A stretch of DNA of 64,000 bases from Parvibaculum sp. (GTDB lineage: Bacteria; Pseudomonadota; Alphaproteobacteria; Parvibaculales; Parvibaculaceae): assembly GCA_030649335.1 (NCBI GenBank), contig JAUSLL010000010.1:1-64000 (forward strand), written 5' to 3'. Below are positions 18,996-27,102 of the stretch, in pieces (the stretch's first letter is position 1; every line of letters begins with the position of its first letter). The position numbers and the translations under genes were made by a program. The notes beneath the pieces were generated by a model, which was not told the origin of the DNA, did no database searches, and saw only the letters and a program-made list of their open reading frames with translations.

Positions 18996-19715
18996 ATGAA
19001 AACTAAAGACACCATAACCGCACCCGCCAAGGGGGCGGCCCGACCGCGCAGCGACACACGTCTGCGCCTTATCATCGCTGCCGAGAAGCTCTTCGGTGAC
19101 AAGGGCATTCACGCCGTCACGCTGAAGGAAATCAACGGCGCGGCGGGTCAGCGCAACGAAAGCGCGCTGCATTATCACTTCGGCTCCAAAACCGCCTTGG
19201 TGGAATCGATCCTGCTTTATCGTTCCGCCGACATCGACAAGGACCGCGGCGAACGTGTTGAGGCCTTGCTGCAGGCGGGCGAGGAAAAAGATCTCGCGGC
19301 CATCCTGCGCGCGACGTTCCTGCCGATGCTCGAATTGCTGAAAGAGGAAGACGGCGTTCGCTTCATGCGCTTTTTGGCGCAGGTGTTGAACGATCCCGAT
19401 TTTGATCTGCCGACAATGGTGACGCGTGGGCAGCTGCCGGGCGTGAAGCGCGCCAATGCGCTGATCGTCGCTTCGCTCGGCGACATCGCCCCTGAAATTG
19501 CCATTCAGCGGCAACGTTTTCTCATCGAGATGATCGTCAGTTCAGCAGCCATCTGGACGCGCCACCATGATTCCGTGAGCGAAGCAGCCGAACGCGAATT
19601 TTTCATCGTGGCCTTGCTTGATTCCATCGAAGGCTTCCTCAAGGCGCCTGTTTCGAAGGAAGCGCTCGAAAAATTGAAGAAGGTCGTGAACAAGAAAGAA
19701 AAGAATCTGGCATGA
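18996..19715 (+). CDS. TetR/AcrR-family transcriptional regulator
   Basis: A 239-residue regulator. The N-terminal helix-turn-helix spans about 20-66 (LIIAAEKLFGDKGIHAVTLKEI ... ALHYHFGSKTALV), with the typical YHFGSK recognition-helix end. The C-terminal ligand and dimer domain is not assignable and its inducer is unknown. It probably binds the palindrome 18971-18985. Its stop overlaps the ATG of the DUF1330-like gene (ATGA at 19712-19715), so the two are translationally coupled and the partner may be involved in making or using the inducer. Confidence 0.88.
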   Translation: MKTKDTITAPAKGAARPRSDTRLRLIIAAEKLFGDKGIHAVTLKEINGAAGQRNESALHYHFGSKTALVESILLYRSADIDKDRGERVEALLQAGEEKDLAAILRATFLPMLELLKEEDGVRFMRFLAQVLNDPDFDLPTMVTRGQLPGVKRANALIVASLGDIAPEIAIQRQRFLIEMIVSSAAIWTRHHDSVSEAAEREFFIVALLDSIEGFLKAPVSKEALEKLKKVVNKKEKNLA

Positions 19716-20128
19716 CGTCACCGCACGAACCGACAGAAGCGCAGCATAAGATTTTTGCCGAACTCGATCAGACCAAACCCATCGCCATGGTGAACCTGCT
19801 CAAATTTCGCGCGCACGCGAAATACGAAGACGGGCGGGATGCCGGTGATCTCACGGGTTCGGCTGCCTATGGCCTCTATGGTCAGGTCGCGATGGCGAAA
19901 ATCACCGAGGTCGGCGGGCGCATGTTCTGGGCCGCCCCCAGCGCCCAAACATTCATCGGCACAAGCGATGATGAATGGGATGTTGTGGCGATTGTGCGCT
20001 ACCCGAACCGCGCGGCTTTTCTGCGTATGCTCGCGATGGAAGATTACCGCGCCGCAGGCGTTCACCGCGAAGCAGGGCTCGAGCGCACCGTGCTCATTTC
20101 CTGTCCCGGCGACGCTATTCCCGCCTGA
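19712..20128 (+). CDS. DUF1330-like small protein
   Basis: A 138-residue protein of the ferredoxin-like dimeric alpha/beta-barrel type, resembling the DUF1330 group. PIAMVNLLKFR near the N-terminus, WDVVAIVRYPNRAAFLRML in the middle and YRAAGVHREAGLERTVLI near the end match that group. Most members have no known biochemical function. The start is fixed by the 4-base overlap with the upstream tetR-type gene. It converges on an alpha/beta hydrolase with only 9 bases between stops. Confidence 0.7.
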   Translation: MTSPHEPTEAQHKIFAELDQTKPIAMVNLLKFRAHAKYEDGRDAGDLTGSAAYGLYGQVAMAKITEVGGRMFWAAPSAQTFIGTSDDEWDVVAIVRYPNRAAFLRMLAMEDYRAAGVHREAGLERTVLISCPGDAIPA

Positions 20129-20137
20129 TCGGGTTTT

Positions 20138-21019
20138 TTACTTTTCCAAAAACGCATTGGTCAGCGATATGAATTCGTCGAACTGATCGTGATGCACCCA
20201 ATGTCCCGCCTTCTCGATGGTGGCGACTTCCGCATTCTTGAAATGCGACGCCCGACCATCGGCGGCGGGATCGCTCGCCCAACTATCCGCGCCGCGCATC
20301 AGCAGCGTGGGGCAGGTAACTTTTCCCCAGAGGTTCTGCGTCGCTTTCACATCAAACCCATTGGGTGAGAAGGTGCGGACGTAATTGTCAAACTTCCAGC
20401 TATAGGTACCGTCCTCGTTCTGCGTGATGCCATGCAGGGTAAGATGGCGCGCACGCTCGGGCGACAGATGCGGGTTTTCGTCCTGCATCCGTTTGTAGGC
20501 GTCTTCGATGGAGACATAGCGGCGCGGCAGACGCGATGATGATTTGCGCAATTCGGCAATCCATTTGCGCAACCGTTCGTCCGGCGCGTCGGTCATGCGT
20601 TCGGCAATCATCTTCGGGCTGGGCCCGAGCCCTTCGATGACGACAAGCTTTTTCACCGTATCGGGATAAAGCCCGGTATAGCGCAGCGAAATCGCCCCGC
20701 CCATGGAATGGGAGACAATCGTCAGCGGCGCGAGCTTCAGCTGATGGATGAGCTGCGCAATGTCATAGACATAATCGTTGAATTCATAAGTCCCGCCGAC
20801 CATCCACTGGCTGTCGCCATGGCCCCGCAGATCAGGCGCGATAACGTGATAGCGATCACGCAGAGATTGCGCGACCCAATCCCAGTTGCGGCAATGGTCG
20901 CGCCCGCCATGCACCAGCAGCAGCGGCGGCTTGTCCTCATTGCCCCAATCGACGTAATGCAGCTTCAGGCGCTGCGAGACATAGAACTGCGAGACGGGGC
21001 CGATGATCTGCTGGGACAT
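20138..21019 (-). CDS. Alpha/beta hydrolase
   Basis: A 293-residue cytoplasmic hydrolase. HGG (about 37-39) is the oxyanion region, PDLRGHGDS is typical of the family, SHSMGG (about 103-108) holds the serine nucleophile, LLMRGADSW holds the acid, and EKAGHWVHHDQ (about 270) the histidine. A Ser nucleophile argues against an epoxide hydrolase, which would use Asp, and fits an esterase, lactonase or C-C bond hydrolase. It is the last gene of a minus-strand run with the SOI-like membrane protein (59 bases upstream) and the ferritin-like diiron protein, so it may process their product. Confidence 0.85.
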   Translation of the reverse strand: MSQQIIGPVSQFYVSQRLKLHYVDWGNEDKPPLLLVHGGRDHCRNWDWVAQSLRDRYHVIAPDLRGHGDSQWMVGGTYEFNDYVYDIAQLIHQLKLAPLTIVSHSMGGAISLRYTGLYPDTVKKLVVIEGLGPSPKMIAERMTDAPDERLRKWIAELRKSSSRLPRRYVSIEDAYKRMQDENPHLSPERARHLTLHGITQNEDGTYSWKFDNYVRTFSPNGFDVKATQNLWGKVTCPTLLMRGADSWASDPAADGRASHFKNAEVATIEKAGHWVHHDQFDEFISLTNAFLEK

Positions 21020-21078
21020 GAAGCGATTGAATCCATTTTTTGATGTGGCGCCAGTCTAGCCCATCACCTGCGGCAAGT

Positions 21079-21576
21079 TCAGCCCTTTTCCGCTTTGAGG
21101 AATCTCCACAGCCCCAGAACCGTCAGGCCGAGCATAATATGAACGGCGACAACGGGCGGCCAGCCAAAGAGATAGATCACATCATTGGCGAGCCCCGCCT
21201 TGAACGGCCCGCCGCCAAAGGCCAGCCCGCGCGTCCCGAAGATCGCATTGAAAATCGTCGGCACAGTAAAGAGCCAGCCCGTGACAAGCGACGACCAGAA
21301 CAGCCAGACATATTGTTTGGGCGTGAGGCGCATGAATTGCCCGCCGAGACCGATGGCCATCAGCAGCAAGCCTTGCGTGATGCCTTCCATATGCGCCATG
21401 CGCCAGGCGCGTCCGTCGTCGGGAATGCTGACCGGAATGTCGATGGGCAGCGGCCAGAGCACAATCGCGTTCAGCAGCGCGAAGAACCAGATCCAGCCGA
21501 TGGATATGGCAAGAATGAAAAGCCCCGTGCCGTTGAGAAACAAGAGCGCGCGCATCCGTGTCGGCATTTCGGTCAT
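21079..21576 (-). CDS. Four-helix membrane protein resembling styrene-oxide isomerase (StyC)
   Basis: A 165-residue integral membrane protein with four predicted helices (about 10-42, 60-80, 88-110 and 130-158). From memory of Pseudomonas StyC, the alignment is nearly gap-free in two stretches: AWRMAH (H62) against its GWARAH, where the His binds heme b, and GW(x)8F(x)5RGLxFG shared word for word in helix 3 and its loop. The catalytic Asn and Tyr of StyC fall on Q68, F and T here, so the reaction may differ. It starts 18 bases after the diiron gene's stop, with an ATG and a weak Shine-Dalgarno. Could also be a member of a wider family of unknown heme membrane proteins. Confidence 0.5.
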   Translation of the reverse strand: MTEMPTRMRALLFLNGTGLFILAISIGWIWFFALLNAIVLWPLPIDIPVSIPDDGRAWRMAHMEGITQGLLLMAIGLGGQFMRLTPKQYVWLFWSSLVTGWLFTVPTIFNAIFGTRGLAFGGGPFKAGLANDVIYLFGWPPVVAVHIMLGLTVLGLWRFLKAEKG

Positions 21577-21594
21577 GATTTTCTCACTGTTGTT

Positions 21595-22479
21595 TTATGC
21601 AGGTAACGCGACGGGCGTGGCTTCGCGCAAGCGCGACGTATCAAGACGGGCAGGCGCGCCGGCGTCCTCGAGATGAAGCGCCGCCCAGCTCTGCATCCAT
21701 TGAGGGTCCGCCACGCGACGCGGGTGATAGCCCGGCACGAGAATGCGCGCCAAGCGCGGCACGAGCTTACGCAGGATACGCGTGATGACGCCGAGCAGCG
21801 CAAGGCGCGAACGCCAATTATACCAATGCCCGTCTGCTTTCAGCAGGCGGTGATAGCCGCCGCGTGTCCGCCAAAGAATATGGGCGGTCGCGTAAGCCAA
21901 TCCGACAATGCGCCAGAACTGGCTGCCTGAAATATGCGCGAAGACATCGAAAGTGACGTTCTTATGTTCGATCTCTTCGACAAAATGCCAGAGCACCAGC
22001 GAAGCGACGGCGCTGTCAGCGCGCCCGAACAGAAACTCGCGGTCTTCGATCAGCATATGCCCGATGGCCAGCGCCATAGATTCAAAACCTTCAGCGTATG
22101 CCAGGTTGAAGCGCAATGAGCGATGCGTGCCGAGCCGGTCATAGTCCGCGGCAAGCTGCGCCTCGCACGCATTGACGGCCTCGGGGCTCGCCGCTTTCAA
22201 TTCATCGTTGAAGCGGCGGTGCTGGCGGTAATGAGCGGATTCTTGCGCACAATAAAGATCAAGCTCGCGCACCAGCTTTTCGTCGGTGATCAGCGGGCGC
22301 GCCTCGCGCATGGTCTTGATGAGATAAGGCTCCAGATAGGGCATGGCGAGCGAGGCGGCGTTGACGATCTGCGAAAACTCAGGCCGCGCCGCGTTCCAAT
22401 GCAGGGCGCGCGATCTGGCGAACGCAAATGGCGGGCGGCGCACGGTCATTCGTTCTGCGGTGCCGGCACTGTCGGTCAT
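21595..22479 (-). CDS. Ferritin-like diiron protein (PF10118, annotated as metal-dependent hydrolase)
   Basis: A 294-residue protein of the family usually called predicted metal-dependent hydrolase. The sequence shows a full four-helix-bundle diiron set: E50; E80xxH83 (QESAH); E130, with E133 nearby; and E169xxH172 (EEIEH). This pattern is that of ferritin-like carboxylate-bridged diiron proteins, many of them oxygenases, and is inferred, not shown, to bind iron here. The C-terminal third is basic and includes a hydrophobic patch (about 190-200 and 232-245), hinting at membrane association. It is the first gene of a minus-strand operon and diverges from a TetR gene across a clear palindrome. 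Confidence 0.75.
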   Translation of the reverse strand: MTDSAGTAERMTVRRPPFAFARSRALHWNAARPEFSQIVNAASLAMPYLEPYLIKTMREARPLITDEKLVRELDLYCAQESAHYRQHRRFNDELKAASPEAVNACEAQLAADYDRLGTHRSLRFNLAYAEGFESMALAIGHMLIEDREFLFGRADSAVASLVLWHFVEEIEHKNVTFDVFAHISGSQFWRIVGLAYATAHILWRTRGGYHRLLKADGHWYNWRSRLALLGVITRILRKLVPRLARILVPGYHPRRVADPQWMQSWAALHLEDAGAPARLDTSRLREATPVALPA

Positions 22480-22515
22480 GGTAATTCCCCAATTAGACGA
22501 AACCCTCTAATTGGA

Positions 22516-22532
22516 GTGTCTAGTCTAAACAC
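22516..22532. promoter_or_regulatory. TetR-type operator candidate
   Basis: GTGTCTAG-T-CTAAACAC is a 17-bp dyad with one mismatched pair in 8-bp arms. It lies in the 112-base gap between the divergent diiron gene (start 22479) and a TetR gene (start 22592), where it could control both promoters. Confidence 0.6.
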
Positions 22533-22591
22533 CCTTATTGTCAAGTCTGGCAAAACGAGACAAAGGCCGCTACTTAAGAGGCGGAGGCCAA

Positions 22592-23233
22592 ATGGGAAAT
22601 CGCGACCGCATTCTGGAATTGAGCTTGAAGCTCCTCAACGAGGAGGGCGCGCAGGCGGCTGGCACCACGCGTATCGCGCAGGTCTTGGGCATTAGCCCCG
22701 GTAATCTCTATTACCATTTCAGAAATCGCGAGGCGATTGTGCGCGGCCTGTTTGCCGGGCTTGAGGCCGAGTTTCGCGCGATGATGGTGGACGATGTCGT
22801 GCCGCCCATTTTGCCGGAACGCTTTGCCGCCTTTTATCTGCGCAGCTTTGACGTCGCCTGGAACTATCGTTTTTTCTTTGGCGGGCTGCATCACCTTTTG
22901 CGGCAGGACGAGGAACTGGCAGCCTCCTACCGCCAGTTACAGGCATGGGCCATTGACGAGCTTGAAGGCATCGTCCGCCAGCTTGTCAAAGACGGCAGCA
23001 TGGAAAAGCCCAGAAGCAAGAACGGATTGCGCTCCCTTGGGCTAAACACATGGATCATCTGGATGAACTGGATCCGCTTTGTGCAGATATCAGGACGTGA
23101 TCAGGTGACGCGGGACGACATGATCGAAGGCGTGGGGCAGATATTTGATCTGCTGGTGCCCTATCTCGACCCCGCCTTTGAAAAAGCCGCCCGTCGCGTG
23201 TTGACGCGCGAATTGCGCAGCAACCCTACTTAG
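22592..23233 (+). CDS. TetR/AcrR-family transcriptional regulator
   Basis: A regulator of about 213 residues. The HTH (residues 1-50) reads RILELSLKLLNEEGAQA ... TRIAQVLGISPGNLYYHFRNR, ending in the classic YYHF recognition helix. The C-terminal half resembles the TetR_C group found beside fatty-acid or aromatic catabolic genes, but the ligand is unknown. I chose ATG 22592 because GGAGG (22583-22587) precedes it; an upstream in-frame TTG at 22538 would overlap the promoter. It is divergent from the diiron/SOI-like/hydrolase operon and convergent with the SDR (4-base overlap of stops). Confidence 0.85.
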   Translation: MGNRDRILELSLKLLNEEGAQAAGTTRIAQVLGISPGNLYYHFRNREAIVRGLFAGLEAEFRAMMVDDVVPPILPERFAAFYLRSFDVAWNYRFFFGGLHHLLRQDEELAASYRQLQAWAIDELEGIVRQLVKDGSMEKPRSKNGLRSLGLNTWIIWMNWIRFVQISGRDQVTRDDMIEGVGQIFDLLVPYLDPAFEKAARRVLTRELRSNPT

Positions 23234-24090
23234 CCTTTGGCGGCCTCGTCGCTGCCCATCGTGCCGAGCAATCCGCCTTTGCCGCCCTCACCGCGAAACA
23301 TGATCTTGCCATAGGAGCCGGGCAGCAGGCGGATGAACCAGTCGATGATATGCGCGTCCATGCCGATCAGAATGCGCGGCTTGTTTTTCTTGATGCCTTT
23401 GATGATTGTCTGCGCCGCCTCATCGGGCGTGGTGCGCGCGAGCTTGTCAAAGCCCGACATGGCGGTTTCACGTTCCGTGGTCTGAACACTTTGCAGGAAG
23501 CGTGCATTGCGCAGAATGTTTGTTTTGATGCCGCCGGGATGCACGCAAGACACTTCAATGCCCGAGCCGCGCATCTCGTGGCGCAGCGCCTCGGTAAAAC
23601 CGCGGATCGCGAATTTCGCCGAGTTGTAAGCCGCCTGCGTCGGCACGGAGAAAAGCCCGAAGATCGACGAAACATTGACGATGTGCCCGCCGCCTTTTTT
23701 GCGAAGCTGCGGCAGAAAGGCTTTGGAGCCATAGACCATGCCCCAGAAGTCGATGTTCATCACCCATTCGAAATCATCGTAGGCAAGCTCTTCAATCGTG
23801 GCGACCTGCGCCACGCCCGCATTGTTGATAATAATATCCGCGCCGCCGAACTGACCTTCGATCTCCTGCGCAAAGGCGTAAACCGCCTCGCGTGACGACA
23901 CATCGAGAAGATAGGTCGAGACAGTGCCGCCTGCGGCTTCAACCAGTTTGACGGTTTCCGCAAGACCGGCGCGATCAACGTCGGCAATGGCGACGCGGGC
24001 CCCCTCGCGTGCCAGCGCCACAGCGGTTGCCCGGCCAATGCCGCTCGCCGCGCCCGTCACCACCGCCACTTTGCCCCTGATCTCGGTCAT
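23230..24090 (-). CDS. Short-chain dehydrogenase/reductase (classical SDR)
   Basis: A 286-residue NAD(P)-dependent oxidoreductase. TGAASGIG (about 12-19) is the cofactor glycine motif, NNAG (about 90) follows, a serine sits in VNVSS (about 141), and the catalytic pair is YNSAK (about 155-159). The acidic residue after the second strand (ADVDRAG) favours NAD over NADP, as inference. A basic/aromatic C-terminal tail (about 255-286) is longer than in minimal SDRs. It lies beside the diiron/SOI-like operon but in its own unit, and could oxidise or reduce a carbonyl intermediate of that pathway. Confidence 0.85.
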   Translation of the reverse strand: MTEIRGKVAVVTGAASGIGRATAVALAREGARVAIADVDRAGLAETVKLVEAAGGTVSTYLLDVSSREAVYAFAQEIEGQFGGADIIINNAGVAQVATIEELAYDDFEWVMNIDFWGMVYGSKAFLPQLRKKGGGHIVNVSSIFGLFSVPTQAAYNSAKFAIRGFTEALRHEMRGSGIEVSCVHPGGIKTNILRNARFLQSVQTTERETAMSGFDKLARTTPDEAAQTIIKGIKKNKPRILIGMDAHIIDWFIRLLPGSYGKIMFRGEGGKGGLLGTMGSDEAAKG

Positions 24091-24259
24091 GTCCGTCCTC
24101 TGAAATCTGTCGTCTGAATGCTAAGCCGCATAATTAGGGCAAATCACCAAAATGTCACGAAACCAAAGCGAAGTTTTCCGGCGGCGTTGGACCTTGCCCC
24201 TGCCGGTCCTTATGCTTTGCGACAAACCAAAGGAAAAACGCCAAGAGGGGAGAACGAGA

Positions 24260-25477
24260 ATGCAGGTGCAACCGATTGCCGGACTGGATGACAGCGTCAA
24301 CGAGATCCGTCTGATGACCGCCAAGATTGTTTCCGAAGACATCATCCCGTCGGAAGCCACCCTCTACAAAGGCGGCGACGAAGCCAAGGCGCTGCGAAAA
24401 GCGATTTCCGCCAAGGTCAGGGATCAGGGCCTCTGGGCCCCGCATCTGCCGGAAGAATACGGCGGCATGGGCATCGGCTTTCTCAAACACGCCTATATGA
24501 ACGAGATTTTGGCCTGGTCGCCTTTCTCCGCGCGCCTCTTCGGTGTCGTTGCGCCCAATTCCGGCAATCAGAAAATCCTGCTCAAATACGGCACACCGGA
24601 ACAGAAAAAGAAGTGGCTGGAACCGCTCGTCGCCGGCGACATTGAAAGCTGCTTTTCAATGACAGAGCCCGATCAGCCGGGGTCAGACCCCTATGCGCTG
24701 CAAACGCGCGCCGTCAAAGACGGCGACGAATGGGTCATCAACGGCCACAAATGGTTCACGTCCAATGGCCGCAACGCCGATATTGCCATTGTCATGTGCC
24801 GCACAGAGCAGGCAGACGGCAAGGGCGGCGTCAAAGACAAGATGACCCAGATCATCGTGCCGATGACGACGCCCGGCGTGAACATCATCCGCTCGGTGCC
24901 CGTCTGGGGCCACACCGGCGGCGACCATTGCGAAATCAAATATGAAAACGTGCGCGTGCCCGCGGGCAATCAGCTTGGCCGCACCGGCACCGGCCATCAG
25001 GCCGCGCAGGACAGGCTCGGCGAAGGCCGCGTCTTCCATTGCATGAATTCCATCGGCCAGATGTGGCGCGCCTTCGACATGATGTGCAAACGCGCCACCA
25101 CGCGCGAAGTGCATGGCGGCAAACTCGAAAGCAAACAATTCATTCAGGGCTTCATCGCCGACAGCTACATGGACATTCAGGCCGCGCGTTTGATGACCAT
25201 TCATTGCGCCAATAAAATGGAAGCGGGACACGACCCGCGCGCCGATATTTCAGCCATCAAAGTCTTCGTGCCCGCCGCTTTTGAGCGCGTCGTGGACCGC
25301 GCCATTCAGGTGCACGGCGCCTTGGGTGTGTCGGGCGACACGCCGCTGGCGGGCATGTATCTGGGCGCGCGGACACTTCGCATTGCCGACGGACCGGATG
25401 AAGTTCACCGTATTGTCATCGCAAGGAGTGTTCTCAAATGTTACCACGAGGGCATGAGTTGGGATTTCGGCGCTTGA
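24260..25477 (+). CDS. Acyl-CoA dehydrogenase
   Basis: An FAD flavoprotein of about 405 residues that introduces a trans-2 double bond into acyl-CoA in beta-oxidation or a related pathway. CFSMTEPDQPGSDP (about 133-146) is the substrate and flavin-binding signature and QVHGALGVSGDTPL (about 350-363) is the C-terminal FAD-binding motif. IADGPDEVHR with the final RSV follows the family. At the usual C-terminal catalytic Glu position the sequence reads ADGPDEVH, which suits long- or branched-chain-type enzymes where the base may lie elsewhere. ATG 24260 is chosen for the GAGGGGAGA just upstream. phoR follows 31 bases later, though the functions are unrelated. Confidence 0.9.
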   Translation: MQVQPIAGLDDSVNEIRLMTAKIVSEDIIPSEATLYKGGDEAKALRKAISAKVRDQGLWAPHLPEEYGGMGIGFLKHAYMNEILAWSPFSARLFGVVAPNSGNQKILLKYGTPEQKKKWLEPLVAGDIESCFSMTEPDQPGSDPYALQTRAVKDGDEWVINGHKWFTSNGRNADIAIVMCRTEQADGKGGVKDKMTQIIVPMTTPGVNIIRSVPVWGHTGGDHCEIKYENVRVPAGNQLGRTGTGHQAAQDRLGEGRVFHCMNSIGQMWRAFDMMCKRATTREVHGGKLESKQFIQGFIADSYMDIQAARLMTIHCANKMEAGHDPRADISAIKVFVPAAFERVVDRAIQVHGALGVSGDTPLAGMYLGARTLRIADGPDEVHRIVIARSVLKCYHEGMSWDFGA

Positions 25478-25508
25478 GTGATTCGCGTTAGGGAGCAGAC
25501 CGGCGGTT

Positions 25509-26885
25509 ATGGCGATGGACGATATTGAAAAAACGCCTCTGTGGCTGACCATCTTGCGTGGTGTGTGGGCGGTCTTGCGCCTGCTCGTCACCGGCCTGAC
25601 CGGCGGGCGCACCTTCATCGTCGCTGCCGCCGTTCTCTTCACGCTTCTGGCGCTCAGTGACGGCATGCCGGTCTGGCTCGCTGTACTCAGTTTTGCATGG
25701 CTTGCAGGCATCGCCGGTTTGCGCAGCCTGCTGCTGGGTGAAACAGGCCGCGCCATGCGCGAGCCTGCGAGCGCGCCTGCCGGTGGTCTTGCAGGTCTCG
25801 CCAGCGGTGCCGGTCGCACCATTCTCATCGAAATGCCGGACCCCGTTGTCGTGCTCGACGGCAGCGGCCGCATCATCTTTTGCAACAGGGCGGCCGAAAC
25901 GCTGATCGGTCTCTACGCGACCGGCAAGCATGTGGCGACCATGCTGCGCAGCGCGGCATTGATGACGGCGGTTGATGACGTGCTGAAAGGGGCCGGCGCG
26001 CAGATCATTGACTACAATCAGCCCGTGCCCGTCGAACGCAATTACACGGGCTTCGTCACACCGATCGAAGTGGACACAACGCCCGCCAACGGCCTCAGCG
26101 AAGCCTCGCGTCGTCGCCGGGCGCGCGCCGTGCTGATCGTCTTGCGCGATGTCACAGAGGCCCGCCGCGTCGAAGACATGCGCGTCGATTTTGTGGCCTT
26201 TGCAAGCCACGAACTCAAAACGCCGCTCGCGTCCCTGTCCGGTTTCATCGACACATTGCGCGGCCACGCCAAGGACGATCCGGAAGCGCAGGATCGCTTT
26301 TTAAGTATCATGGCTGATCAGGCCGAGCGCATGCGCCGCTTGATCGAAGATCTTCTGTCGCTCTCGCGTATCGAACTGCGCGAACATGTGCGGCCGAGCA
26401 AGATTGTGGACATGCTTTCAGTGGTCAACGACATCACAGACGGTCTGAGCCACACGGCAGCCAAAACCGACATGGAGATCACCGTAACTTCGGCGGCCAT
26501 CCTGCCGCGTGTGCGGGGCGAGGCAGAAGAATTGGGTCAGGTCGTCCAGAACCTCGTCGATAATGCCTTGCGCTATGGCCGTTCCGGCAAACGTGTCGAG
26601 GTGACGCTCGCGCCCGATACGCGCGGCGGCAAACCCATGCTGCGTCTCAGCGTGCGCGACTTCGGAGCGGGCATCTCGCGTGAACATCTGCCGCGCCTCA
26701 CCGAGCGTTTCTATCGCGTCGATGCCGCCGCCAGCCGCGCCAAGGGCGGCACGGGCCTTGGCCTCGCGATCGTCAAACACATCGTTAACCGCCATCAGGG
26801 CACGCTGTCCATCGACAGCGAGCTCGGACAGGGCTCGACATTCACTGTCTTGATTCCCGCCGCCGCAGAAGAAATTCCCGCCTGA
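25509..26885 (+). CDS. phoR: Phosphate-regulon sensor histidine kinase PhoR
   Basis: A 458-residue inner-membrane kinase that phosphorylates PhoB when phosphate is low and is restrained by PhoU. Two N-terminal helices (about 33-50 and 56-76) anchor it, with no large periplasmic sensor, as expected for PhoR. A PAS domain (MPDPVVVLDGSGRIIFCN, about 112-190) follows, then the HisKA box FASHELKTPLASL with the phosphorylated His, and the HATPase with N box NLVDNALRYG and G boxes DFGAGI and GGTGLGLAIVKH. phoU and phoB lie downstream. The pst transporter genes that usually separate phoR and phoU are missing. Confidence 0.92.
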   Translation: MAMDDIEKTPLWLTILRGVWAVLRLLVTGLTGGRTFIVAAAVLFTLLALSDGMPVWLAVLSFAWLAGIAGLRSLLLGETGRAMREPASAPAGGLAGLASGAGRTILIEMPDPVVVLDGSGRIIFCNRAAETLIGLYATGKHVATMLRSAALMTAVDDVLKGAGAQIIDYNQPVPVERNYTGFVTPIEVDTTPANGLSEASRRRRARAVLIVLRDVTEARRVEDMRVDFVAFASHELKTPLASLSGFIDTLRGHAKDDPEAQDRFLSIMADQAERMRRLIEDLLSLSRIELREHVRPSKIVDMLSVVNDITDGLSHTAAKTDMEITVTSAAILPRVRGEAEELGQVVQNLVDNALRYGRSGKRVEVTLAPDTRGGKPMLRLSVRDFGAGISREHLPRLTERFYRVDAAASRAKGGTGLGLAIVKHIVNRHQGTLSIDSELGQGSTFTVLIPAAAEEIPA

Positions 26886-26956
26886 AAGCCGCGCAAAGCG
26901 GTTCAAAAAGCCTTAAACTAAGCCAATTCGGCCCCGAACCGGCCCGGAACTGCCAA

Positions 26957-26974
26957 CTGTCAAAAAAACGACAT
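26957..26974 (+). promoter_or_regulatory. Candidate PHO box upstream of phoU
   Basis: The 18-mer CTGTCAAAAAAACGACAT matches 14 of 18 positions of the PHO box consensus (two CTGTCA-type half repeats 11 bases apart). It lies about 130 bases before phoU. An overlapping perfect inverted repeat ACGACA-N6-TGTCGT (26968-26985) may be an alternative protein site or hairpin. Confidence 0.45.
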
Positions 26975-27102
26975 GCTAGTGTCGTACACAATTCGCGGGG
27001 CACCGGTAGCTTTCGCGCGACCCGCCAGCATTCGTGCAAAACGAACAGTGCCTTGCTTAGGATCACACCTGATCCTGAGGCGAACAGGAGAGACGTAACG
27101 TC

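Noticed and set aside
20138-21019. Epoxide hydrolase assignment for the alpha/beta hydrolase
   Set aside because: The nucleophile elbow is SHSMGG with Ser, whereas epoxide hydrolases of this fold use Asp.
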